Assembly: GCA_024760905.1 (NCBI GenBank)
Contig: CM045731.1
Span: forward strand, 54,015,001-54,079,000
DNA length: 64,000 nucleotides
Direction of reading: 5' to 3'
Origin: Plotosus lineatus
Lineage: Eukaryota; Chordata; Actinopteri; Siluriformes; Plotosidae
This document shows, in pieces, positions 43,177 to 53,816 of the stretch. How positions within the stretch are numbered: position 1 is the stretch's first letter; every line of letters starts with the position of its first letter. The translations under genes and the position numbers were made by a program. The notes below the pieces were generated by a model. The model was given only the letters and a program-made list of their open reading frames with translations. It was not told the origin of the DNA and made no database searches.

Positions 43177-43560
43177 CTTTCATCCATCCACTCACCTACT
43201 CATCCATCCAGCTATCCATCCAGCCAGACAGCCAGCTATCAATCCACTTACCCACCCACCCATCCAGCCATCATCGCGCCCATCTATCCACTCACCCACT
43301 CATCCATCCACCTACCCATCCATCCTTCAATAAATCAGTCCATTCATGCAGCCAGCCAGCCATCCACCACTTACCCACCCACCCATCCACTCATCCATCC
43401 ATCCATTTATTTATTCATCCACCCATTCATCTAATCATCCATCCATCCATCTATTGATTCCATCACTCCACCTACCCACCCTCACATCCTCTGATTCATC
43501 TACCCACCCATCTGTCTTTTTAATACAACCATCTTACCCATCCACCCATCCACTACTACT
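43177..43560. repeat. (CCAT)n-type degenerate array
   Basis: About 380 bp of CATC/CATCCATC/CACCCACC units. It is complementary in type to the (GGAT)n array at 31695-31985, on the other side of the microexon. Confidence 0.92.
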
Positions 43561-43784
43561 TACCACTAAATTTGAAGGTTTTCTTTGTTTATGTATTAAA
43601 ATCTTTCACCACACTTTGGTATGTCCAGCTTTGGCTGTTTTAACCAGAAGAACATCTTAATAATAAAAAAAAAAAAATAGAACAGAAACTAAATAAAAAT
43701 ATTAATGAATAATACAGTATGAACCACCGGCACCCTCTTATTGGCAAGAAAAGGCCTTTTGTTTCTGCACCACTTTGAATCTTA

Positions 43785-44060
43785 AGATGAGATAGTAATG
43801 GACTTACCTCACAGCAAAAAGGTCCTGGGTTCAATTCCAAGGCTTGAGTGTTTCTATTTGGAGTTTGCTTGTCCTGTGTGTACATGCATTTCCTCCAGGT
43901 CCTCCCACAGTCAAAAAACAGACTGTGAACGACTGTGTGTGTATGCATATTGGTCTGGGGAACTGTTCAGGGTGTACCCCGCTTTTTGCCAAGTGTTGGC
44001 TGACATAGAGTTCAGCCTCCCCACATCCCTAATAGAATTACGCTGCTTGCAAATGAGTGA
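43785..44060 (+). mobile_element. SINE-B copy
   Basis: B-box GGGTTCAATTCC, TTTCCTCCAGGTCCTCCCAC and tail CAGCCTCCCCACATCCCTAA. Diverged. Confidence 0.75.
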
Positions 44061-44064
44061 GAGA

Positions 44065-45095
44065 TGAGTGAGAGTGTAATATAGACTTTTACTAATCCGT
44101 CTAAATAACGAGTGTACCAGTTTTTGTCCAAGGGAAATAAGGAAGCCAAAAAAGCCTGGGAAAAAAAAAGCTAAAAAAAAAATGAACAGAGGTGTACAGA
44201 TTTTATAAAGTGGTTCCTCTGAATGCTTCGGTTACTCTGGGAAAAGATTGAACAGTTTCACATCCTACACATTCTCCTGTCTTCCCAGAATGCTCATATA
44301 AATTTGGCCTTAAAGACCCATCACACCACAGAGTGTAACAGCCAGGAAACTAGTATTCACATTACAGATATTTGTACTGGTACCCAACACCCAGCAGTGT
44401 CCTTGAACCAGGTCACTCCTCCATTACCTCCACTGTTTAAATTGCTTCAAGCTGCAAAAATGTTTGCAGATTTTTTTGGTGCCATTAAAGTAATGCAGGA
44501 TTTGGAAGGATTTTTCAACATTATATCAACAACCAGACGTGTTTAAGCATCATACTGGCAGTCTTGGATAAGAGAGCAGAAGTCTTGGCGATGACTCAGG
44601 GTATTGTGAGCCGCGAGACAGGGTGTTTTTTAGCCAAGGTAATTTGCTCAAGTGTGAAAACATAAAATGAACTATTAGACCAAAGTCTCTTCTTGACTGC
44701 GCTAACCTTCCATGATTAAGGCTGAAGAAACTGCGACCTTGAAAATTACCCAATTCCAAAATGAGCTATGTTCAGTTCTGTGGCATCAAAACGTGCTTAT
44801 GAGGTGGATAACGCTAAATAGTCCCTAAGATCTGACGTCAAGCCTACGGCGCATAATTGAACAAAATAAACACATTAAAATAAGATCTTGTTTTTGTTTT
44901 ATTATTTTTTCCACATTTTTAAAAATCATGACAGATGCAGATAAGCTCCATCTATATAGTTGTGTCTCTTTAAACCCCCAATAAAATTTCAAGTATATAC
45001 TACAAAGTGTCATAATTAAAAGTAAACTAAAACAAGATTTTTAAAGTTTATATTTACATATCTACACATATTTACATATTTTAGACATGACACAT
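44065..45095. other. Intron 3, no recognised feature
   Basis: A-rich stretch at 44160-44190. A 107-codon frame (44223-44546) has no family. 44223-44760 looks unique. Confidence 0.4.
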
Positions 45096-45097
45096 GT

Positions 45098-45375
45098 ATG
45101 GTGTCATCATAGTTAGCATGTCTACCTCACAACAGGAAAAGAGCTTCTGTGTTCGAGTCCCAGGCTTGTTGAGACTGTTTTTGTGTGGAGTTAGCCTAGT
45201 CCCCCATGCTTGGATAGGTTTTCTTTGGGTATTTTGGTTTTCTTCCACAGTCTAAAGATATGCACATTAAGTTTACTGGCTGCTCCAAATTTCCCCAAGG
45301 TGGATGTGAGTATGAATAGGTGGTGTGCCCTAGCTTTGCCCAGTGTTAGCTAAGGTAGGCTTCAGTTTTGAATTT
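45098..45375 (+). mobile_element. SINE-B copy, diverged
   Basis: TTAGCATGTCTACCTCACAA, B-box TGTTCGAGTCCCAGG and TTTTCTTCCACAGTCTAAAG are visible. Confidence 0.75.
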
Positions 45376-46264
45376 AGTGCATACGACATGAAAAAAGTGT
45401 ATTTTTAACACTGATTTAAAGTTTTATTGCTTCAAAAGACAAGAAAAACAAATTCCAACAAGATTTTATGGCTTCTTTTCAATTTTAAAGCCAGACAGTA
45501 ATGATTCTGTTTGCTCAATGCGACCCGAACAAACTGTGAGTGTCTGTGATTTTAATTCAAGCATTATCCACTCAGAATAATGTTTTTAATTCTGGGATAG
45601 AGATCCAGTCAGATCGTGTAATAGGTTTTATGTGTGTTGAGAGTACAATGATCAAACTGGGATTGATGGAGTTGGGAGAAATTTCTACATGAGGTTCATG
45701 AGTAGCAAGTACTGTATATACGTCACACCTCCAAATCAAGGTTTTATTTTCTACAGCTATGGCCCGTGTTTTGACTTGATGATTCAGTAAGAAAGTGATT
45801 ATCAGTGGCATCCTTGACTTTCTTGCAGAGTGTGACCCAGACAAGGCAGCAAAATTCACTTTTGTTCTGGATTACTCAAACTGTCACGGGTAACTGGGTG
45901 GTGCATCACGGACCAGGACTTGGCAGCTCTCTGTGTGGGACAAGGTCTGGTAGAGTGGCAATTGTTTTGCACAAAGACTTCTGTGTGTCGTGGAATAAAG
46001 GGGATGACGAGATCCGGAATGCAGCTTGGTTTTTTGACTTGGTTTGCAAAGTGCAAGAGTTTATACAAATAAGGAAAATAAAATACACAAACATGAATAT
46101 ATTATACAATTCGACAATATTAATCCCCAGTTACTTCTTAACAGAATGTATTAGCATTGTCTTATTTTAATGGCCAATGGATATACTCAATATGCAGGTT
46201 TTTTAAATAATCCAAAAGGAACCGATGCTCTATAAAAGCTCCGTCCACTTCACCCCTTTTACTA
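45376..46264. other. Intron 3, no recognised feature
   Basis: Mostly unique-looking. The 121-codon frame 45805-46170 has no domain I know and no splice context that fits cdkl5. Confidence 0.4.
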
Positions 46265-46474
46265 TACAGTGGAGCCTCGGTACTTGAACGGTTTAGAGGT
46301 CGAACAAATCGGAATTCGACCAAAAAACCTGGGATTTTTTTGTCCCGAAAGACGACCAAAATCTAGAAGTCAAATGCTAAAAAAGCACGAGAAAAAAACG
46401 AGACTGAGAGGGAGGGGAAATGCACACTTTCCAGAAGTCTGGAAGTTGTTGATACTATGTATGTATCACCCCGA

Positions 46475-46553
46475 TAAAGCTAAAGCTAGTGCTAAAGCTA
46501 AGCTAAAGCGCTAAAGCTAAGCTAAAGTGTTAAAGCTAAGCTAAAGCACTAGC
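46475..46553. repeat. GCTAAA-type short tandem array
   Basis: Units GCTAAAGCTAA are repeated with small variants for about 80 bp. Confidence 0.85.
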
Positions 46554-46879
46554 AGCACTGTGGACACCTTTAACGATGAGGTCATGAGCCACTTCCGTCA
46601 GGTTTTGAAAAGAAGGTAGAAAGAAGCCACATGAGAAATGAAATTAGAAATGATCTTCACATTAGAAATGTTCTTCAAGAAAAGAAAGGAACATCCTGAA
46701 GAAGAGTCATCCATGCAAAGCAAGTAACAAGAGAAAAAAACACCTTTGACTGATTTATCTGAAGCTGTCATGGAAGGGAATCTTCCTCATCTCTTCCTCT
46801 CCAATATTTACGTATGCCAACTGCTCACCACCACTAAGGTAAAAATTCTTAGCTATATTGTTGTTATGCTTTAACTGCA

Positions 46880-47245
46880 CTGGCGTTTTTATTTTAGTGT
46901 ATTATGGTCTCTTCTGTGAGACTCTGGTTTTTGGTTCTGTCTCCGTCTGCACGCTGGGGAGGGGCGTGGCTGTCATACGGTAGAGTGCTAAACACACACA
47001 CCTGATTCCACTTAATCACGGGCTATAAAGACAAGCAGAGCGCTCCTCCCAGTGCTCGAAGATTGTCCCTCTTCCTCGTGATCTCTCTGGCTCTCAGCTC
47101 CGTACTCCACCAGTTCTCGCTTTAGTTTGATTTCCGTGTTTCTCCGCATATCTAACAGTGACTACTATTTCCCCATGCTGTTGTGCCTTCCCTGTGAACA
47201 ATAAAACTCACCCGTTTCCATTTCCACTCTGTGTCCTGCATTTTT
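46880..47245 (+). repeat. LTR-like module (TATA and AATAAA)
   Basis: It starts near TTTAGTGTATTATGGTCTC, has GGGCTATAAAGACAAG (TATA box), GAAGATTGTCCCTCTTCC, GTTTGATTTCCGTGTTTCTC, then CAATAAAACTCACC (poly(A) signal) and CTGCATTTTTGGGTCC. The order TATA, then AATAAA, within 400 bp resembles a solo LTR. Its inverted duplicate forms the foldback at 18025-18735. It could equally be part of the host element. Confidence 0.45.
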
Positions 47246-47320
47246 GGGTCCAACTGAATGTTCCTGGTGTCACAGAATCTTCTAGCCCTTCTCTGACGCC
47301 AGTACCAAGGCTCCACTGTA

Positions 47321-47990
47321 CTAATATTTTGACCGGTGATCACGGTGATTGAAATGTACAGCAATGTAGCATCCCTGCATTCTGCCAAAGGTAATGGAGA
47401 ATTATAAGTTCACCAAAAAGAAAAACAGGATCCATACATCGCTTCATCGATCCACTATCTATACCATGTGTTCGTCAGTGTCACCAGGAGACTGGAGCAA
47501 ATCTTGGGATTATTTCTTTCCAGCCCAGGATGTAGATTTGTACAATAATACTAATGTCCCAAAATCCATCTCCATTTGGGCTGATTTAATGCAGAATTGG
47601 CTGAAATTAATGTTCTGTGTTCAATCTACTGATAAGTGAGACTTTTTTGTCTTACCACGCAAGCCCATGTCTTGTTTCCAGAGTTCACTTCTTTTCCCTC
47701 TGACTTGTCATTCAGTTTATGTGTGTGGATTTTCCTTGTTTATTGCAACATTTCTCCTTGTTGACCTGCGCTTTGGAGTACGATGGCATTTCTTTAACTT
47801 CCGACAACATGGGTCTACGTACAATAAAAATAATGTGTTTATTGTTTATATGAGCTGTTTCCCTTACTAGACAAATGGCCTAAGGAATAAATTATTTTAC
47901 ACTGGCTGTTGCTTCACAAAGGCAGGTGATGACTGTGAACATGAAAATGAGACTTGTCTTTCCGTCAGTCGATTTCTTATATACAGTGAC
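47321..47990. other. Intron 3, contains one copy of a local duplication
   Basis: 47507-47620 resembles 49614-49775 (see there). The rest, including a 67-codon frame at 47667-47870, is unrecognised. Confidence 0.4.
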
Positions 47991-47993
47991 CCC

Positions 47994-48450
47994 TCCCTAC
48001 TTCATGCTTCAGTTTCTGTGGCTTCAGTGCATTGCGGGTTTTTCAAAAATATTCATAAAAGATTAAGGGAAAATAGGGGGCAAGTTAAGGAAAATGCTGA
48101 AAAACAAGGGCAATTAGGCAAAAAATCCCCCCCCCCAAAAAAACAACCCAGAACACCCCAATAAAACTACTTCCATTTTTATGAGGTGTGTAATTGATTG
48201 TGTGCGCGCGTGCACGTCTGCATGAGTCTATTTATATTTTATTTACATCTTATGCATTATTTTTGAATGTCTAATTATTATTATTATAAGCACTTATAGC
48301 ATTGAATATGTATTTATTGATATTATATACACATATACATGTACATATACATCAGTCATGGGGGTCAACCCTACTTCACGGAAATCGGCGGGTGCAGGCG
48401 GGGGGCGGGGGGTTAGGTCACCATTAACCGCAGAAAGTGAGCGATCCCTG
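47994..48450 (-). mobile_element. TA-flanked mariner-like MITE, family 1, reverse copy
   Basis: Ends CAGTGACCCCTCCCTACTTC and CAGGGATCGCTCACTTTCTG (right reversed), with TA on both sides. The interior is the reverse of 9443-9911 (for example AAGGAAAATGCTGAAAAACA, reversed there). Confidence 0.82.
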
Positions 48451-48452
48451 TA

Positions 48453-49855
48453 ATGAGCTGTGCTTCTGAGGGCTGCTCCCATTATTTTAAATGTGCACCA
48501 GAGCCGGAATGTGGTTTCTGTTTAGAAGCAAAACGGCATAAGTGTCAGATATTTTCAACAGTTTATAAAATAGATACGAAGCTTTCTATAGAAACCTTTC
48601 CGGTGGCGTCATCTTTTTCTTTTTTTTCTTTTTTCTGTACGCTGTTCAGACTTCAATGTGTTATCTAAATGCTCGTACCAATCCATGACTTCCATGAATG
48701 TGGCCCCAGGGACCTTTTTTTCCTGAAATCAATCACCATCTCCAACACAGATCTGTCGGCTCAATCTATCTATAGAGTAGGTTCATGTTCCTGAGCAAAA
48801 AATACACTTGTAATCAATTATACTGTGTATCTATTGATAATAGTAACAATTTGCACTAAAGATGCTTTATTAAGCATTAAAACATATCTTCTCTAGTTCC
48901 TAGTGTTTTAAAGGTTAAAAAACAACATTATATGATTAGACTTCACAGAAACTGCACAATATGATTGGTTCACTATGTAACGATAAGAAGCGAGTATTGA
49001 ATGAGGCAAGCTATAATACAGTATAGAGAATTATTCGGTCCAGGGGTTGGCCTCAGTGGAGGGAAATACCCCCGAGACTGAATAACTCTCTATTATACGA
49101 AAGATAAATTCTATAATCCTTTCATTCAGAATATTTTTAGAGTAGACGGTCATGTTACTATGTTGCGTGTGCCAGTTAATCATTTAGCTTGAGTGATGGC
49201 AGTTTTGAAGAATTATTTGATGGCTTTCCACCAGTGAAAAACAAGAAAATCTTGAGAATGGATAATTATTTTAACTCAAATAAAAACAGCAGGCAAAACT
49301 CATGGTTTGTCACAGCCATCGATCTGAAATCCAAAAAAATTCCATACCCAAAAATATGACTCTTCATTATATGGCCTTGCTTTTTTAACGTAAAAAAAAA
49401 TAAAATTTTGAATTTTAAATATGTTGAAAAGAAGCTCAAAATAAAGTGTGTGACTACGGTGACACTATAAAATAAACTGTAATATATATATATATATATT
49501 TTTTTTGCCTTACTTATTTGCAGTTATTTTCAATGTTTTTATGTAAATTGATCCCAAGAGTGCCACCTGAGGTCATGTGCAGAATTGCATAAATAAGTGA
49601 GAAATGATACTAAGGATAATTTCTTTCTAACCCATGCTGTAAATTCATACAATGATAATCCTGTCCCAAGAGCTCAAATTGATTTTCATTTGGGCTGATT
49701 CTTTTATTTGTTTTATACTTTTGATGCTACATATATGGATCCACAGTAAATAATGCAGAAGTTGACTATTTCTGCTGCGATTTCGTTCTTTGTTTTGCTC
49801 AGCATGTACTTTGAGAGTAAACTAAAACTAGACAGATTAAATAGGGATAAATCAC
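48453..49855. other. Intron 3, contains second copy of a local duplication
   Basis: 49614-49775 matches 47507-47620: GATAATTTCTTTCTAACCCA versus GATTATTTCTTTCCAGCCCA, ACAATGATAATCCTGTCCCA versus ACAATAATACTAATGTCCCA, and CATTTGGGCTGATT in both. (AT)n lies at 49483-49499. Otherwise unique AT-rich sequence. Confidence 0.45.
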
Positions 49856-50700
49856 CATCCAGATAGCTTTGCTATCTGTAGCATCCTCTTCTTATCCAAG
49901 CTGCATCTGTGCTTCCTTCCCAATGATTTTTGATACGAACAGCTGTGGAGTAAAAACAGGTCACATCAGACTAAGAGTGCTGATCCAGAAACAGCCCTGT
50001 GTCACCATCACCGGGGTGCAAAAGGCTAAATTCAGCCCTGATCAGAAGCATCGGGAGCCTTAAGTAGGCTCTCGAGCCGCAGCTGTTTGCACTGTAGCAG
50101 TGTTGCGAACCAAACCGTGTTAATTATAGATCCGTGCGATGAAATGACAGGCTTTTTTCACAAATATTAATGGCACATATTTAAACCGTCTTTTCTGTGG
50201 CTCCCAAAAGCAAAATTATGTCACACTTCTCTTCTGTGTATGCAGATGAAAGAAATTGTCAATTGGCGCACTTTAATTTTCAGTCTCGTGTCTGCAACTC
50301 AGAGAACGAGAGCAAGCTGATTGATGATTACGTTTGTTCAACATGGCGGGATGTCACTCAGGGTTTTTATCAGCCTGTGTTTTCACACTTGCAAACAAAT
50401 CAATTAAATGGATCCTGCCTGTCTTGTTTGGCCGGCTCATTTCTTTGTGCTACAGAATAACTTCACTCACCCGTCTGGATGAACACAAGAGCTTAAGATA
50501 ATATTTCAGTGCAACAGCAGGCTTGTGCTGCGATTAGAGGACAAGGCTGTGATCTGTAAAAAGCGATAGGAGGGTGGCTGCAGGAGCAGACTTCAGGATA
50601 ACTCCCTGATAAGTTAGGGGATTTACCGCCAACAGAAGTTGGTAATGAACAGAGAGTTTCAATCTATTTGCCCTTAGCAGTGTACCTAATCCTCAAATAG
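49856..50700. other. Intron 3, unique conserved-looking block
   Basis: Repeat-free 840 bp with even base composition. 50197-50460 is open for 87 codons but has no domain. Motifs such as AGCTGATTGATGATTACG and AATCAATTAAATGGATCC look like homeodomain/PBX-type binding clusters. Candidate enhancer; conservation is untested. Confidence 0.4.
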
Positions 50701-50919
50701 GTGTCTGAATGTGACTAGAGGGTCATTCTAAGTCAACTCAACCAGTGGCTGCATACTGACATATCTCAGAAATTGCTGGAAAACTTCCAATTTAGACATG
50801 TGAATTTCAGGTGAAAATTCCAAGTGGTTCGAAAGTATTGGTGCTTTCCAACTTTTGGACTTCTTGGATGACAATATTGATTTGGACTATAGCTTTAAAT
50901 CTGGGTTCCAAGTTTCAGA

Positions 50920-51175
50920 AGGTCCGTTGGCGTAGCGGTTAGGGTGCTGCACTCATGGGCAAGGTCCTAACCACAATTGTTCCTCTGTTGACCCAGCAGT
51001 ATAAATGGGCACCGGTAAAAATATACTGGGAAGGTAACCTGCGATGGACTAGTGTCCCATCCAGGAGGAGTTCAACTCCTAGTTGCTTCACGCTACGGAA
51101 ACCGGGGATAAGCACCGGCCTGATGAGCCACTATGGCTTGGGTGAAAAAAAAGCCCAACAGACTTTACTTTTACC
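50920..51175 (+). mobile_element. SINE-C copy, well preserved
   Basis: A-box-like TTGGCGTAGCGGTTAGGGTG, then CCCAGCAGTATAAATGGGCA, AATATACTGGGAAGGTAACC, CGATGGACTAGTGTCCCATC and a 3' part with GATGAGCCACTATGG. tRNA-derived head, no coding. Confidence 0.75.
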
Positions 51176-51179
51176 AAGT

Positions 51180-51570
51180 TTCAGACTTCTATGTTGCAAA
51201 TAGACATTTCATAATTCACTTTGCACGGAATGTAGGATTTCCCTGTGTTGATGAATAATGTAATCCATAATCCATCAACAAATGCTAATAGCCTATATAA
51301 TAAGATTCAAGTGAAAAGCTACGTTTCTACACATCTATCCAAATATGGAAAATTATTTAGTGTAATTGAAAAAAACAAATTAAAAAAGTGATTCTGAATG
51401 ACTGTAACCTTATTGTGATGTATCTGAAGTAATGTTTTTTTTAATCTAAGGTCCATTTTAACAGCAGGTAGAAAGTTTAGAGCAAAAATTACCCGGGTAC
51501 CAAATTTGAAAGGAGCATAACCCTGGAGCCACATGAAATGTTGATCTGAAAATTCCAAATGGCACATTAT

Positions 51571-51574
<4 letters not shown>
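51180..51574. other. Intron 3, no recognised feature
   Basis: AT-rich, nothing nameable. Confidence 0.5.

Positions 51575-51636
<62 letters not shown>
51575..51636. repeat. (TG)n microsatellite
   Basis: About 31 TG units. Confidence 0.95.
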
Positions 51637-51638
<2 letters not shown>

Positions 51639-51720
51639 GGAATTTTCCTGTAAAATTCTAATATGGTTAATATGGAAATTGTATTATTATTATTATTAAG
51701 TGGCAGAGAATGACCTCAAA

Positions 51721-52072
51721 GGGGTCAGTGGTGGCCTGGTGGTAAGGGGTGTTGGATCGCTGATCCTAAGGCTGAGGGTTAAGGTCCCACTCTCCACAAG
51801 GTTGCCTCCTGCCCCGCAGTGCAGCAAACTGGATTATCAAAGGCTCGCCATGTCTCTCACTGTCTATGGTGAGAGGTTCATGTAAAAGACCCATTGTTGT
51901 CTTTCGTAAAGAGTAGCCACATAGCCGTCAGCGTGTTTATGTCCCTTGCTAAAGGGTTGTGTCAGGAAGGGCATCCGACATAAAAACCTATGCCAAATCA
52001 AACATGCGAATCAGATGATTCACTGTGGCGACCCCTGAAAAAGGGAAAAAGACGAAAGGAAAAGAAGAAGAT
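51721..52072 (+). mobile_element. SINE-A copy, full length with target duplication
   Basis: Perfect 14-bp duplication AGAATGACCTCAAA at 51707-51720 and 52073-52086. Head AGTGGTGGCCTGGTGGTAAG, body, the LINE-5'-like block TCAGGAAGGGCATCCGACAT, and the LINE-3'-like end GTGGCGACCCCTGAAAAAGG, then AAAGAAGAAG. Confidence 0.95.
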
Positions 52073-52689
52073 AGAATGACCTCAAACAGATTTTAGCCTG
52101 TGTGTTCATCCCAAAACTGTTATCTACCATTTTCTTACTCCTGATCCTTGTTTGAACCGGATGTTCTTCTGGTCCGCCATCTTTACCAGCCATCCCGATT
52201 CTCTTATTTATATTTACCGGAACAAAAAATGAGGATCAAGGAGTATAGCGAAGACACATGAGAGAGGCCTTGCTGGAAGGGTATATACTAGTCCTTCTCA
52301 AAAAATTAGCATATTGTGATAAGGTTCATTATTTTCTGTAATGTACTGATAAAAATTAAACTTTCATAGACTTTAGATTCATTGCACACCAACTGAAATA
52401 TTTCAGGTCTTTTATTGTTTTAATACTGATGATTTTGGCATACAGCTCATGAAACCCCAAAATTCCTATATCAAAAAATTAGCATATTTCATCCGACCAA
52501 TAAAAAAAAGTGTTTTTAATACAAAAAAGTCAACCTTCAAATAATTATGTTCAGTTATGCACTCAATACTTGGTCGGGAATCCTTTTGCAGAAATGGCTA
52601 CTTCAATGCGGCGTGGCATGGAGGCAATCAGCCTGTGGCACTGCTGAGGTGTTATGGAGGCCCAGGATGCTTCGATAGCGGCCTTAAGC

Positions 52690-53511
52690 TCATCCACAGT
52701 GTTGGGTCTGGTGTCTCAACTTTCTCTTCACAATATCCCACAGATTCTCTATGGGGTTCAGGTCAGGAGAGTTGGCAGGCCAATTGAACACAGTAATACC
52801 ATGGTCAGTAAACCATTTAGCAGTGGTTTTGGCACTGTGAGCAGGTGCCAGGTCGTGCTGAAAAATGAAATCTTCATCTCCATAAAGCTTTTCAGCAGAT
52901 GGAAGCATGAAGTTCTCCAAAATCTCCTGATAGATAGCTGCATTGACTCTGACCTTGATAAAACACAGTGGACCAACACCAGCAGCTGACATGGCACCCC
53001 AGACCATCACTGACTGTGGGTACTTGACACTGGACTTCAGGCATTTTGGCATTTCCTTCTCCCCAGTCTTCCTCCAGACTCTGGTACCTTGATTTCCGAA
53101 TGACATGCAAAATTTGCTTTCATCCGAAAAAGTACTTTGGACCACTGAGCAACAGTCCAGTGCTGCCTCTCTGTAGCCCAGGTCAGGCGCTTCTGCCGCT
53201 GTTTCTGGTTCAAAAGTGGCTTGACCTGGGGAATGCGGCAGCTGTAGCCCAGTCCACTGCTTCCACAGGTCCCCCAAGGTCTGGAATCGGCCCTTCTCCA
53301 CAATCTTCCTCAGGGTCCGGTCACCTCTTCTGGTTGTGCAGCGTTTTCTGCCACACTTTTTCCTTCCCACAGACGTCCCACTGAGGTGGCTTGATAGAGC
53401 ACTCTGGGAACAGCCTATTCGCTCAGAGATTTCTTTCTGTATCTTACCCTCTTGCTTGAGGGTGTCAATGATGGCCTTCTGGACAGCAGTCAGGTCGGCA
53501 GTCTTATACAT
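52690..53511 (-). pseudogene. Tc1-family transposase, frameshifted
   Basis: The minus-strand open frame of 273 codons starts MYKTADLTAVQKAIID and has a helix-turn-helix (EISERIGCSQSALSSHLS), a GRKKCGRKR basic stretch and DDE motifs FSDESKF, FQHDLAPAHSAK and SPDLNPIENLW. Two compensating indels put the segment before FSDES (about 53140-53220) out of frame; its true reading ATERQHWTVAQWSKVLF lies in another frame. A further frameshift near 52715 replaces the C-terminus after RHQTQH. So all catalytic motifs survive, yet the protein is broken. It is longer-lived in sequence than the 22.5-kb Tc1 copy. Confidence 0.92.
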
Positions 53512-53816
53512 GATTGCGGTTTTGAGTAATGAACCAGGCTGGGAGTTTTTAAAAGCCTCAGGAATCTTTTGCAGGTGTTTAGAGTTAATTGGTTGATTCA
53601 GATGATTAGGTTAATAGCTTGTTTCGAGTACCTGAACATGATATGCTAATTTTTTTGAGATAAGGATTTTTGGTTTTCATGAGCTGTATGCCAAAATGCA
53701 GCCGTGAGGGGGGGGCACAAACCAGTGTCTCTCCCTCACGCCGGTCCCAAGCCCGGATAAATGCAGAGGGTTGCGTCAGGAAGGGCATCCGGCGTAAAAC
53801 AAATGCCAAATAAACT

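Larger units (their letters stand above)
46267..47318. mobile_element. TA-flanked mariner/Tigger-like element, family 3
   Basis: Ends CAGTGGAGCCTCGGTACTTG and CAGTGGAGCCTTGGTACTGG (right reversed), TA on both sides. It holds a GCTAAA array, a segment that may derive from the end of a Tigger-type transposase (EESSMQ-like, about 46695-46790, very uncertain), and an LTR-like module. Confidence 0.82.

Noticed and set aside
43071..43457. 128-codon frame rich in HPSTH repeats
   Set aside because: It is the translation of the CCAT array.
45805..46170. 121-codon open frame
   Set aside because: No recognisable domain, no splice context, AT-rich end. Likely chance.
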